DNA from: Empedobacter brevis NBRC 14943 = ATCC 43319
GTDB taxonomy: Bacteria; Bacteroidota; Bacteroidia; Flavobacteriales; Weeksellaceae
Direction of reading: 5' to 3'
Length of the DNA stretch: 64,000 nt
Assembly: GCF_000382425.1 (NCBI RefSeq)
Contig: NZ_KB908298.1
Coordinates: 1-64,000, forward strand
The notes under the pieces are model-generated. The model was not told where the DNA came from, did no database searches, and was given only the letters and a program-made list of their open reading frames with translations. Positions within the stretch are counted from its first letter, which is position 1. Each line of letters begins with the position of its first letter. This document shows positions 1 through 8,089 of this stretch, piece by piece. The translations under genes were made by a program, and so were the position numbers.

Positions 1-624
1 GATCCTGATGGAATGGTAGCTACTCCGCCAGATGATTACCAATTATTAAAGAATGGCAAAGTAGAGTTGATTAGAGAGACTGAAGATAACACTGATACTT
101 TGTATGCTTCTAATACTGATGGTTCTGTAAACGAAAATAAAAGTATTACAGTTAATAAAGGCACTTTGGACAACATTGAAAATACAACTTTTTTTGATCC
201 AACCTTGGGAGAAAATGGAAAAAATGTTCCAATACAAATAATGGATGCTAGCTCTTCCACTAATTCTCAAGGATTATTTGAATTCATGGCTAATAATTCT
301 ACATCAGAATTTTCAATCACAAATTTTGAGAACGGTAAAATATTGATAGGAACAAGTTTTGAATATGATGCAGAAAGTAGTCTAAATATCTCGTGGCCAA
401 AAAATGGGAATATTGTTTCACATGACCATTCACACCCATCTTGGGAAGAACCATCAGGTGCTGACTCAGTTTTTGCAAACACAATAAAAGAAGCACAACC
501 AAATACAGACCCTATTTTTAGAATTTTTACTGTTCCTACAAAACAGTATAAAACCTATGATGAATCAGGAATACAATTACAAGGGGCTACGATTATAATA
601 CCAAAAAGAAAAAAACAACAATGA
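1..624 (+). CDS. RHS C-terminal tip with JAMM/JAB-like toxin domain (5' partial)
   Basis: The frame is open from base 1 and begins inside the RHS core end (DPDGM), so the 5' part lies outside the window. After that junction comes a toxin domain of about 200 residues. It contains HDHSHP followed by SGAD, which fits the JAMM pattern HxHP...SxxD, with a candidate upstream Glu in LFEF. JAMM/JAB domains are zinc-dependent peptidases or isopeptidases, and JAB-like toxin domains are a known class of RHS tip (established knowledge). The tip is clearly paralogous to the tip at about 3352-3960: they share DTLYASNTDGS, ITVNKG, NSQGLFEF and FENGK. Its stop codon overlaps the start of the next gene by four bases, the usual toxin-immunity arrangement. 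Toxin activity is inferred. Confidence 0.8.
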   Translation, partial: DPDGMVATPPDDYQLLKNGKVELIRETEDNTDTLYASNTDGSVNENKSITVNKGTLDNIENTTFFDPTLGENGKNVPIQIMDASSSTNSQGLFEFMANNSTSEFSITNFENGKILIGTSFEYDAESSLNISWPKNGNIVSHDHSHPSWEEPSGADSVFANTIKEAQPNTDPIFRIFTVPTKQYKTYDESGIQLQGATIIIPKRKKQQ

Positions 625-1088
625 GGAACTTGATACTAATAATTACAACAATGTATTTTTTGTTCAGCACAAGTGTGTTTGGGCAAAGGCATGAAGAAAA
701 TTTTACTGCCGAAATTGTTATATTAGAAAATGAGAATCTAAAAAAAGTTATTGATTCAATTGACTTAAAAAATTATTATTTGAAAGATGGACAAACTTGG
801 TATCTCGATTTTAGAAAAGCTAATGAAATTAAGTTAGCTAGTTTTAGAAAATCAAAGTTATTTCAGTCCAATACGGATGTTTACTTAACCATAATTGATG
901 ATAATATTTTGTTCATTCTTTCAAAGAGAAATCATATTATACCTATAAAAAAAACAGGTTTAAAAGTTGATTTAAATAGGTTTAAATTTCTTGATTTGAC
1001 AACAGAACTTTCAAGCTATTGGATTTTAAAAGAAGTTAATGGAAAAATAGAAATTGTAAGTAAATCAATATATGATGGCAAGCGGTAA
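621..1088 (+). CDS. Candidate immunity protein for the JAB-like RHS toxin, secreted
   Basis: This 155-residue protein starts with a signal peptide (MRNLILIITTMYFLFSTSVFGQ), so it is probably periplasmic. The ATGA overlap with the toxin gene implies translational coupling. It resembles the product at 3968-4453, which sits behind the paralogous toxin: both begin with a short leader and then ENFTAEIVILEN or ENSFYAEIVIIEN, and both end in a WIL-K-(V/D)-G-I tail. Matching toxins with matching partners is the main argument for the immunity role. No known family was recognised. Confidence 0.7.
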   Translation: MRNLILIITTMYFLFSTSVFGQRHEENFTAEIVILENENLKKVIDSIDLKNYYLKDGQTWYLDFRKANEIKLASFRKSKLFQSNTDVYLTIIDDNILFILSKRNHIIPIKKTGLKVDLNRFKFLDLTTELSSYWILKEVNGKIEIVSKSIYDGKR

Positions 1089-1104
1089 TGTACCCCCCTG
1101 CTAA

Positions 1105-1368
1105 TTCATTACAGGAGATTTTGGAAATGTAAAAATTGGGATTGGAATAAGAAGTACTTCAGGGTCCGCTAATTATAAGTATCGTTATAATGGAAAAGAG
1201 TTACAGGAGGAGTTAGGGCTTGGGTTGTACGATTATGGAGCTAGAAATTACGAACCTGCTCTAGGACGATGGTTCAACATTGATCCGCTGGCAGAACAAA
1301 TGAGACGACACTCGCCTTACAACTACGCATTTAACAATCCTGTTTTCTTTATTGATCCTGATGGGATG
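1105..1368 (+). repeat. RHS core-end repeat, copy 2 of 5
   Basis: This block encodes the conserved RHS core end up to FIDPDGM. It is repeated at 3100-3351, 4561-4801 and 6001-6249, and its tail is present at 1-15. The stretch encoding YNGKELQEE is almost identical between copies and is the obvious site for homologous exchange of tips. Confidence 0.75.
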
Positions 1369-2079
1369 TGGCCTTGGCCTGTAACTGTTAGAAGCTTTAT
1401 TTCTGCTACATCAATTTCTTTTCTTGGAGATAAATATTATGGTGACGGAAGAAATCCATCTACAGCTAAAGGAAGTGTAAATAATGGTACTACTTCAAGA
1501 GTAAATTATGGTTTCACGTATGATGGTGGTAATAGAACTATAAGTCAAAACTTTTTTTATGGTAGTCAATCTGTTAGATATGGTCGTGAGGTAAATTCTA
1601 TAGCACAAGATATTCCATCAACATCAACAACAAATACAGTAAAAATAGCAACTCCAGAATTGACAAAATCTGATTTATTTAATTCAAAATATGGAGATAG
1701 TTATTCTTTCGGATATACTTCAAAGGATCCTATAACACCACAAAGTCTCACTCCTGCATTAGATTTAGAATCTTTCTTAACTTTTAATGAAAATAAGGAA
1801 AAAGGAACTTTAACAATTAATGGAAGTTTTAAAGGAGATGGATTCCCATCTACCGAAGCATTTATTTCTGATCAGAGTGGGGTATCGTTATTTTTAGGTG
1901 CACATAAAGAAAAAGGCTCAGTATTTACATTATTTGGAGATGCTAATAAAAATATATTTAACGTTAATATGACTATAAAATTTGATAATGATGGAAATTT
2001 CACAGGTGTACAACAAGGAAAGAAAACTTATTCAGTCGAAGAATGGAATAAAAAAATTCAGAGTAGTTTTGGTAATTAA
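1105..2079 (+). CDS. Orphan RHS core end plus C-terminal toxin tip of unknown fold
   Basis: The reading frame opens after a stop at 1102-1104 with no ATG; TTG at 1225 is the first plausible start. The first 88 codons are RHS core end ([48 protein letters not shown]). The remaining 237 residues are a new tip beginning [10 protein letters not shown]. The tip is rich in Ser, Thr, Asn and Gly and contains [17 protein letters not shown] near its end. I do not recognise the toxin family. As it stands this is a displaced cassette that needs recombination into a full RHS gene to be delivered. It is followed directly by a lipoprotein gene, the probable immunity gene. Confidence 0.65.
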   Translation, partial: FITGDFGNVKIGIGIRSTSGSANYKYRYNGKELQEELGLGLYDYGARNYEPALGRWFNIDPLAEQMRRHSPYNYAFNNPVFFIDPDGMWPWPVTVRSFISATSISFLGDKYYGDGRNPSTAKGSVNNGTTSRVNYGFTYDGGNRTISQNFFYGSQSVRYGREVNSIAQDIPSTSTTNTVKIATPELTKSDLFNSKYGDSYSFGYTSKDPITPQSLTPALDLESFLTFNENKEKGTLTINGSFKGDGFPSTEAFISDQSGVSLFLGAHKEKGSVFTLFGDANKNIFNVNMTIKFDNDGNFTGVQQGKKTYSVEEWNKKIQSSFGN

Positions 2080-2524
2080 ATTAATTTTATTTCTTATTCT
2101 ATTTTCATTGTTAAATTCTTGTATTGAAAATAAAGAAATTTTTATTATTCCTGAAAACTTTCAAGGTGAAGTAATTGTATTTTACAAAACTTCTACAGAC
2201 TATAAAGATTTCGATCAAAGTTTTAACAAAATTACTTATAATGTCCCTAGTAGTGGTATTATTTCTGTTCCTTTTGATGTGTCTAAAATCACTTCTTTAG
2301 AATGGAGAGACTCTAAAGGAAGGCACATAAATTTTTATAATAATGAAGAACTAAGTAATCAAAATATTAATATCACTGATGTAAGAAGGGGATATATTTT
2401 CTTAGATAGTGGTCAAGTAAAATATTTATCATTCTATGTTGGGAAAAAGGATTTCATAAATAATTTTGATACGATTAATCCAGAAGAATATATAAAAAAT
2501 AAATACGAACACACCTCGTTTTGA
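2069..2524 (+). CDS. Candidate immunity lipoprotein
   Basis: TTG at 2069 is chosen as the start because it places a lipoprotein signal directly at the N-terminus: a hydrophobic run ending FSLLNSC, with the lipobox cysteine around residue 15. The start overlaps the last codons of the preceding toxin tip. A longer reading from ATG 1982 would bury the signal behind about 29 polar residues encoded out of frame inside the toxin gene, so it is rejected. The mature part is about 135 residues and resembles no family I know. Position suggests it protects against the 1105-2079 tip. Its 3' end runs into the next RHS core fragment. Confidence 0.6.
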   Translation: MVIKLILFLILFSLLNSCIENKEIFIIPENFQGEVIVFYKTSTDYKDFDQSFNKITYNVPSSGIISVPFDVSKITSLEWRDSKGRHINFYNNEELSNQNINITDVRRGYIFLDSGQVKYLSFYVGKKDFINNFDTINPEEYIKNKYEHTSF

Positions 2525-3960
2525 TAGATGATTTAGTTTATGATTATGAAAATACCGATAAAAGTAACAAATTACAGAAAGTAACCGATTCGTCGAATAC
2601 CTTAGGGTTTAATGATGGAAACAAAACAGGGAATGATTACACGTATGATGTCAACGGAAACCTGAAAACAGATTTAAATAAAGGCATCGAAATCGACTAC
2701 AATCACTTAAATTTACCTACCTTAGTGAAAAAGGGTGCGCAGACAATAGAGTATGCGTACAGTGCAACAGGCGTTAAGCTAAGGAAAATTGTAAAAGCGC
2801 AGCAAGGTGTAAATGCCGGATTAACCACTACCACAACCGAGTATTTGGACGGGTTTCAGTACAAAGACGGGGTGTTGCAGTTTTTTCCGACAACAGAAGG
2901 GTATGTAAATGCCATAACAGCAGGATCAGTGGCGTATAACTATGTCTACAACCTGACCGATCATTTGGGAAATGTGCGCGTAAGTTATGCATGGGATGAT
3001 GTCAACAGCAAGTTAAAAACCGTGAACGAAGACCATTATTATCCGTTTGGTTTACAACACAAAGGCTACAATAAACCACCGAAAGACATTGCAGGTGGTG
3101 ATTTTGGTGAAGTGGAAATTGGCATTGGTATAGGAAGTAATTCAGGGTCCGCTAATTATAGGTATCGTTATAATGGAAAAGAGTTACAGGAGGAACTGGG
3201 CTTGAATATATATGACTATGGAGCTAGAAATTACGAACCTGCTCTAGGACGATGGTTCAACATTGATCCGCTGGCGGAGAAAATGAGACGCCATTCTCCT
3301 TATAATTATGCGTTTAATAACCCAATTTACTTTATCGATCCTGATGGGATGGCTCCTATGACCGACTATAAACTATTACAAAATGGTAAGATAGAAAGAG
3401 TAGATCCTAATGATGGTACTGAAAATGATCCTACTGATACTCTATATGCTTCCAATACTGATGGCTCTATTAATTCTAACAATAAAATTACAGTAAATAA
3501 AGGAGTTTTAGATAATACTGAAACTTTCCAATTTGAAGATAGAATATCTGACCCTGATAATAATATACCAACTCGTATAATGGATGCAACTACAGCAGAA
3601 AATTCACAAGGTTTATTTGAATTTTTAGTCAACAATTCAAGCTCAGAACATTCGATTGCAAAATTTGAAAACGGTAAAACATTTATAGGCACAAGTTTTA
3701 GAGAATTTACAGAGTTAAGTTTAACTCGTACTTTAAATAATAATAATGGAAATTTAATTTCTTGGGATCATTCACATCCAGATAATATAGGTCCATCAGA
3801 GGATGATCGAAATATAGCTGGTGTAATATTGAATTCACAACCTAGTACAAGTCCTATTTTTAGAGTCTTTAATAAACCTTCTCAAAAATATTCTATATTT
3901 GATAATATTTCTGGAGGAACAGAATTGGAAGGTGTTATTATAAAACCAAAGAAAAAATAA
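2521..3960 (+). CDS. Truncated RHS repeat protein with JAMM/JAB-like toxin tip
   Basis: This 479-residue frame begins (TTG 2521, open from 2503) abruptly inside an RHS repeat region (DLVYDYENTDKSNKLQKV). It has repeat motifs such as DYTYDVNGNLKTDLNKGI, then the core signature ([44 protein letters not shown] at about residue 277). The last ~200 residues are a toxin domain. It holds WDHSHP followed by SEDD, the JAMM-type zinc motif, and is paralogous to the tip at 1-624. Complete RHS proteins are normally well over 1000 residues with secretion modules, so this is the longest remnant in the array but still lacks its N-terminal body. The core part is visibly more GC-rich than the tip and immunity genes. 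Confidence 0.75.
   Translation: MIDDLVYDYENTDKSNKLQKVTDSSNTLGFNDGNKTGNDYTYDVNGNLKTDLNKGIEIDYNHLNLPTLVKKGAQTIEYAYSATGVKLRKIVKAQQGVNAGLTTTTTEYLDGFQYKDGVLQFFPTTEGYVNAITAGSVAYNYVYNLTDHLGNVRVSYAWDDVNSKLKTVNEDHYYPFGLQHKGYNKPPKDIAGGDFGEVEIGIGIGSNSGSANYRYRYNGKELQEELGLNIYDYGARNYEPALGRWFNIDPLAEKMRRHSPYNYAFNNPIYFIDPDGMAPMTDYKLLQNGKIERVDPNDGTENDPTDTLYASNTDGSINSNNKITVNKGVLDNTETFQFEDRISDPDNNIPTRIMDATTAENSQGLFEFLVNNSSSEHSIAKFENGKTFIGTSFREFTELSLTRTLNNNNGNLISWDHSHPDNIGPSEDDRNIAGVILNSQPSTSPIFRVFNKPSQKYSIFDNISGGTELEGVIIKPKKK
3100..3351 (+). repeat. RHS core-end repeat, copy 3 of 5
   Basis: It is the same core end inside the longest RHS remnant, from AGGDFGEVEIGIG to FIDPDGM. It is in frame with the second JAB-like tip. 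Confidence 0.75.
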
Positions 3961-3967
3961 ATAACCT

Positions 3968-4453
3968 ATGCTTACTCTAAAAAAAATATCTTTATTCATA
4001 TTACTTTTCATTAGTTTATTTACTTATTCCCAAAATAAAGAAAATTCATTCTATGCAGAGATTGTAATAATTGAAAATGTAGATCTGATTGAAACAATTA
4101 ACTCAATAATTAATGAGAATAATTGTATTAATAAAAATGCAGATTTATATCTTGATTATAGAAAAGATAAACACATTATCTTAGGTCAAAGTAATATAAA
4201 AAAATATATTAAATCGTTTAAAATAGATAATGTAAAAGTTTACATGACATTTATAGATAACAATCCTTTTTTTATATTTTCTAATAGTAACTCAATATTA
4301 CAAATAAAAAAAACAGATTATAAAGTGGACTTAACTGAATTTTTGGATTATAACAACTATTCTATTAATGACTTAAGCAATTGGATACTAGAAGATAAAG
4401 ATGGAGAAATAAAAGTAGTAAAAAAAGTTTTGCGCGGTTGTAAGGAAAGGTAA
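3968..4453 (+). CDS. Candidate immunity protein for the second JAB-like toxin, secreted
   Basis: This 161-residue protein has a signal peptide (MLTLKKISLFILLFISLFTYSQ) and lies 7 bases behind the toxin gene. It is homologous along its length to the product of 621-1088, including YAEIVIIEN near the start, DLYLDYRK, YMTFIDNNPFFIF and NWILEDKDGEIKVV at the end. Two diverged toxin-partner pairs therefore exist in tandem. Export is consistent with protection in the periplasm. The function is inferred from context only. Confidence 0.7.
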   Translation: MLTLKKISLFILLFISLFTYSQNKENSFYAEIVIIENVDLIETINSIINENNCINKNADLYLDYRKDKHIILGQSNIKKYIKSFKIDNVKVYMTFIDNNPFFIFSNSNSILQIKKTDYKVDLTEFLDYNNYSINDLSNWILEDKDGEIKVVKKVLRGCKER

Positions 4454-4504
4454 ACGTGGGTGATGCTCTAAATATTTTGTAATCTTACAATTCACAATAA
4501 ATCA

Positions 4505-4530
4505 AAAAGGTAGATACTGGTCTACCTTTT
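4505..4530 (+). terminator. Hairpin terminator between cassettes
   Basis: A perfect 10-bp inverted repeat (AAAAGGTAGA / TCTACCTTTT) with a six-base loop sits 51 bases after the immunity gene. It ends in TTTT, although the run is short and followed by GC. It would end transcription of the second JAB cassette. Confidence 0.6.
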
Positions 4531-4560
4531 GCTAACAAAGTTATAAAAACGTCCTTTTTA

Positions 4561-4801
4561 GTGAAGTGGAAATTGGCATTGGAATAGGAAGTAATTCTGG
4601 TTCCGCGAATTATAAGTATCGTTATAATGGAAAAGAGTTACAAGAGGAACTGAATCTCAATGTTTATGCGTACGGATGGCGTGATTATGACCCTGCGATT
4701 GGAAGATTTAATAAGATTGATAGATTTGCGGAGAAATATGCTAGTTTATCTACTTATAGTTATACAGCTAATAACCCTATAATATATGTAGATGTTCAGG
4801 G
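4561..4801 (+). repeat. RHS core-end repeat, copy 4 of 5
   Basis: It is a more diverged copy: after KELQEEL it reads NLNVYAYGWRDYDPAIGRF, and it ends in YVDVQGD instead of FIDPDGM. It joins in frame to the tip of 4566-5438. Confidence 0.7.
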
Positions 4802-5438
4802 AGATAGTATTAGAGTAAGTAATGCTATTCTTTTTAAACAAGATATGAATACAATTTATGGAAAGGATACAAATTATTTTAATGTAGATAATAATGGAAA
4901 TGTTAACCTATCGGCAAATGGTATAGTAGCTATAATAAAAGGAGGTGTTAATGGGCTACACGATGATAAAAATGAGTCTTTATCGGGCGTTACACAATTA
5001 ATTAGCTCTGAAGTTGTAACCAATATTATTTATTCAAATGATGAATTAAAATATAGTAGTGGTAACCTAATTACAGGTACTCTTGGAGATGTAAGTAAAA
5101 CTGGCATCAGGCCTAGTGATACTGGAGGGGAAGTGACTACAACCGTTGGAGATAATCCTACAAATAAAGAGAATAACATTTATATAAATCCTGCTGGAAC
5201 TCACACTTTAAAAATTTCAAGCCTAAAAGATAATATTACTATAGCAGATTTAGCTAGCGGAAATACACATAATACTAAAACGTATAATGTACCAAGAGCA
5301 AATAACGTGATGCATGGAATAGGCCATGTACTATATCAAGGAGCTCAAGAACAGAATAAAGTTATTAGATTTGATAATGCCAATAGACGATTAAATAATC
5401 AACCAATTAATACAGACCCTTCTCAAACTCACCAATAA
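4566..5438 (+). CDS. Orphan RHS tip with degenerate zincin-like C-terminus
   Basis: GTG at 4566 is the first start in an RHS core remnant (EIGIGIG ... [12 protein letters not shown]). After about residue 80 a tip of some 210 residues follows. Near its end it reads NVMHGIGHVLYQG. A zinc peptidase would be expected to have HEIGH here; the codon is GGA where GAA would give Glu. If this is the active site, the tip as sequenced probably lacks catalysis. No toxin family is claimed beyond this resemblance. The stop shares one base with the next gene's ATG, as expected for a toxin-immunity pair. Confidence 0.6.
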   Translation: MEIGIGIGSNSGSANYKYRYNGKELQEELNLNVYAYGWRDYDPAIGRFNKIDRFAEKYASLSTYSYTANNPIIYVDVQGDSIRVSNAILFKQDMNTIYGKDTNYFNVDNNGNVNLSANGIVAIIKGGVNGLHDDKNESLSGVTQLISSEVVTNIIYSNDELKYSSGNLITGTLGDVSKTGIRPSDTGGEVTTTVGDNPTNKENNIYINPAGTHTLKISSLKDNITIADLASGNTHNTKTYNVPRANNVMHGIGHVLYQGAQEQNKVIRFDNANRRLNNQPINTDPSQTHQ

Positions 5439-5956
5439 TGAAGTATCTATTTTTAATAATATTTGTATCTATGTCTTCAAAGATATATTCACAATTTTAT
5501 GATATATCAAATAATGATTCTATCGAAATTATCATTTCAAAAAATAAAGTCATTCAGAATAAAATAAAAATTTTAAATAAAAAAGACTTTTCCATTATAG
5601 AAACTTATAAATTAAATATATCATTTTATCCAAAAAGAAATTTAGAAAAAAAGACATTGAAAAAAGTAAAAAATTTCATAAAAGATTATGAAAGAGGAAC
5701 AGATCAAGAAAAATTGAAATTAAAATATAATGACATTTATAATGACACTGTTTTAATTCCCAAAGAGAATTTAACTTTACTCGAGAAAAAAAAAATATTA
5801 CCTAAGATAAATATTGTTAAAATAGAATTATATAATAATCAGAATCTCTATAAAGATCTAGATTTATATTGCGTAGATATTTTAAATATACAGAAATGCT
5901 CAAATACTATAATTGATTTAAATTCTGTGAAATTTTATAATATAATAAAAAGATAG
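5438..5956 (+). CDS. Candidate immunity protein, secreted
   Basis: This 172-residue protein has a signal peptide (MKYLFLIIFVSMSSKIYSQ) and a very lysine- and asparagine-rich mature part (KNKVIQNKIKILNKKDFS, then ENLTLLEKKKILPKINIVK). Its start overlaps the stop of the zincin-like tip by one base. I recognise no family. The partner role is inferred from position and from the shared pattern in this array. Confidence 0.6.
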   Translation: MKYLFLIIFVSMSSKIYSQFYDISNNDSIEIIISKNKVIQNKIKILNKKDFSIIETYKLNISFYPKRNLEKKTLKKVKNFIKDYERGTDQEKLKLKYNDIYNDTVLIPKENLTLLEKKKILPKINIVKIELYNNQNLYKDLDLYCVDILNIQKCSNTIIDLNSVKFYNIIKR

Positions 5957-6000
5957 GATGAGGATGCTACATCAAATAGCTATCCTTCTAATAGTAATCA

Positions 6001-6249
6001 AGACATTGCAGGTGGCGGTTTTGGTGAAGTGGAAATTGGCATTGGAATAGGAAGTAATTCAGGGTCCGAGAATTATAAGTATCGTTATAATGGAAAAGAG
6101 TTACAGGAGGAACTTAATTTAATGGCGCAAGAAACTATGATGCAGCTATTGGAAGGTGGTTTAATGTTGACCCGCTGGCGGAGAAATTTGTAAGTATGTC
6201 TCCATATACAGGAATGGGTAACAATCCGATAATTTATATAGACCCTGAT
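6001..6249 (+). repeat. RHS core-end repeat, copy 5 of 5, frameshifted
   Basis: The first part (DIAGGGFGEVEIG ... KELQEELNL) is in one frame. The second part ([22 protein letters not shown] ... YIDPDG) is in another. Compared with the other copies about 13 bases are missing near 6120, which removes the WYDY-like segment and shifts the frame. Confidence 0.7.
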
Positions 6250-6921
6250 GGCAGAGAAATTATAGGAGTTACAAAAGATGATGCGAAGAAAGTACATGAC
6301 GATTTTAATTTGATTTTTGCAGATTCAAAGTTTAGTGATTTTAGAACTTTGATTACTCGTTCTGGAAAAAAAGGCGATGGCAAGAAGTTCAATAAAATTG
6401 ATAATGATGTACTTACTAAAGTTCTCGGTAATTTAAGTGGAGATGATTTAGCCTTAGCTACAATTGTTGCAAATACAATTAATTCAGAGGATGTCCATAG
6501 TATCGAATATACTTCAAGTGATAAAGATTTAATTTCATCTACAGGTGTGGATTCTTTTTTAGACAACTTGCCAGGATATATAAATATCGGCAAAGAGAAA
6601 GAACTTTATGGAGGGATACGTTCATTTACTGTTGTTGGTAGTATTGGAGGTGGTGGAACTGTTAAAACTAAAAAAGGAACACATACAATTATTCAAACAG
6701 GAGGAACAGCAACATCAAGAGAAGTTACTACAGGACATGAATTACTAGGGCACGGCAGAACGTTAGGATTAGGCAGAACATCTACCCAACATATTGATGC
6801 AGTAAGAACTGAAAATTTAATTCATAGAGTTATGGGAAATCCAAATAGTCAAATTAATGGAACACAGCATGGCCCTTTGACTCCTGTTATTGACCCTAAA
6901 GAAATACCTGAATTTCGTTAA
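6196..6921 (+). CDS. Zincin-like RHS toxin tip (HELLGH), cut off from its core by a frameshift
   Basis: ATG 6196 lies inside the core end ([20 protein letters not shown]). The frame extends upstream to about 6121 but not into the earlier core, because of a frameshift near 6120. The 220-residue tip carries [14 protein letters not shown] followed by [17 protein letters not shown] and a late HG. This is an HExxGH-type arrangement, which suggests a zinc metallopeptidase. Gly-rich IGGGGTV and [14 protein letters not shown] precede it. A secreted protein gene follows 13 bases later. Zinc and peptidase function are inferred from the motif. Confidence 0.6.
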   Translation: MSPYTGMGNNPIIYIDPDGREIIGVTKDDAKKVHDDFNLIFADSKFSDFRTLITRSGKKGDGKKFNKIDNDVLTKVLGNLSGDDLALATIVANTINSEDVHSIEYTSSDKDLISSTGVDSFLDNLPGYINIGKEKELYGGIRSFTVVGSIGGGGTVKTKKGTHTIIQTGGTATSREVTTGHELLGHGRTLGLGRTSTQHIDAVRTENLIHRVMGNPNSQINGTQHGPLTPVIDPKEIPEFR

Positions 6922-6934
6922 ATAAGTATTAGTT

Positions 6935-7426
6935 ATGAAAACATTGTTTTTTTTATTAGTCCTATATATTTCCAACTGTTGTTTTGGGCAATCAAAAATG
7001 GATTTGGAAAATATAACTAAAATAGATTCTATTGTTTATGCGAATGTAGAAATAAGTAGTAAAAATAGTTATCTAATATACTCTGTAAAAGATAAAATTA
7101 TAGTTATAGATTCTTGTAAAAGAGAAGTAATTTATTTGAATAGAGAAGAATCTAAACAAGTGTTAGAAATGAAAGAATTATCTCACGAAAACACTGTTAA
7201 GTTATTCAAAGTTAAAAACATAAAAAAAAGTAAAAACTATTCAAATAACGATTATGATAACTCTTGCATTGGTTCATATGTTTATTTATCAATAATCAAA
7301 AATAAAGAAAAGTACTTTCAATTTAATTTACCTTTCATGCTTTTATGTGATAAAAACAAGATTAGATATCCTTTTGATTATAAAACTTTAAATTTTTTAA
7401 ATTTATTACTTAATAAACAAGATTAA
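6935..7426 (+). CDS. Candidate immunity protein, secreted
   Basis: This 163-residue protein has a signal peptide (MKTLFFLLVLYISNCCFGQ; no clear lipobox, cleavage likely before QSK). The mature part contains four cysteines spread through it (DSCKRE, NSCIGS and LLCDKN among them). It directly follows the HELLGH tip and is its probable immunity protein. No known family was recognised. Confidence 0.6.
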   Translation: MKTLFFLLVLYISNCCFGQSKMDLENITKIDSIVYANVEISSKNSYLIYSVKDKIIVIDSCKREVIYLNREESKQVLEMKELSHENTVKLFKVKNIKKSKNYSNNDYDNSCIGSYVYLSIIKNKEKYFQFNLPFMLLCDKNKIRYPFDYKTLNFLNLLLNKQD

Positions 7427-7436
7427 AATAATATAA

Positions 7437-7526
7437 ATGAAATCTTGGAATGAAGTAGTAGATAAAATCAATAAATACTTAGGTGGAGAATCAGAGAAAA
7501 AAGTAACTACTGAAAATTTGAAATAA
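7437..7526 (+). pseudogene. 29-codon tail of a lost toxin tip
   Basis: This short ORF (MKSWNEVVDKINKYLGGE..., ending TENLK) is preceded directly by an in-frame stop. It ends 3 bases before the membrane-protein gene at 7530. It looks like the last codons of a toxin tip whose body has been deleted, leaving it coupled to its immunity gene. A genuine small gene cannot be excluded. Confidence 0.35.
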
Positions 7527-7529
7527 GCC

Positions 7530-7790
7530 ATGTTTTATATTTATACACTATTAATTCCTCTACTAATAATATTCTTTTTCATTAAATTTTTTAATAAAAA
7601 AGACATTATAAACAGTCTTCTTATAATATCTATAATATTATGGTTTTACTTATTTTTAATTTATTTTTTAGGACAAAAAAACATTATAGAAGATAATTGG
7701 ATTTCTTTCTCAATATTTTTCTTTTTGTTTCCTATTAGTATTATTCTACTTATTATAAAAGTTCTTATATATTTTAAAAAAAATAAATAA
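7530..7790 (+). CDS. Small membrane protein, candidate immunity protein
   Basis: This 86-residue protein is almost entirely hydrophobic, with about three membrane helices (IYTLLIPLLIIFFFI, IINSLLIISIILWFYLFLIYF, WISFSIFFFLFPISIILLII). It ends in a Lys-rich tail. It sits between two toxin-tail fragments. Membrane-embedded immunity proteins are known for toxins that attack the inner membrane or periplasm; here the role is inferred from position. Confidence 0.55.
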   Translation: MFYIYTLLIPLLIIFFFIKFFNKKDIINSLLIISIILWFYLFLIYFLGQKNIIEDNWISFSIFFFLFPISIILLIIKVLIYFKKNK

Positions 7791-7792
7791 AG

Positions 7793-8077
7793 ATGGGTAA
7801 AGTAGCTGAATTAAAAGGATTAGATGCTGATAAAAATATGTTCACAGGAGGTGGAGGAATTAAGAAAAATAATACTCAAGGCTTTCTAAATAAAACAATT
7901 AAAGGTACTTCTCATAGCAGTATTGATAATGCCATGACTCCATATTTAAAACCTTTGATAAAAAGAACATCTCAAGGTGTTGATCCAATCAAATGGTTTA
8001 ATAATGCAAACTGGAGTAATTTTAACCAATCTATACTTAAAGATAAAGAAAATGAGAAAGGTACTTCAGGCTCTTAA
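7793..8077 (+). CDS. C-terminal fragment of an RHS-type toxin tip
   Basis: This 94-residue soluble polypeptide starts GKVAELKGLDADKNMFTGGGG with no core in front, two bases after the previous gene. Its tail has NKTIKGTSHSSIDNAMTPYLKP. It has no signal peptide and is followed after 12 bases by a membrane protein. This is the same order as the other tip-immunity pairs, so it is most likely the end of a displaced toxin. No activity can be assigned. Confidence 0.45.
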   Translation: MGKVAELKGLDADKNMFTGGGGIKKNNTQGFLNKTIKGTSHSSIDNAMTPYLKPLIKRTSQGVDPIKWFNNANWSNFNQSILKDKENEKGTSGS

Positions 8078-8089
8078 ATACAATAAAAT

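Noticed and set aside
1982-2068. Earlier ATG for the lipoprotein at 2069
   Set aside because: It would put about 29 polar residues before the lipoprotein signal and lies out of frame inside the toxin gene.
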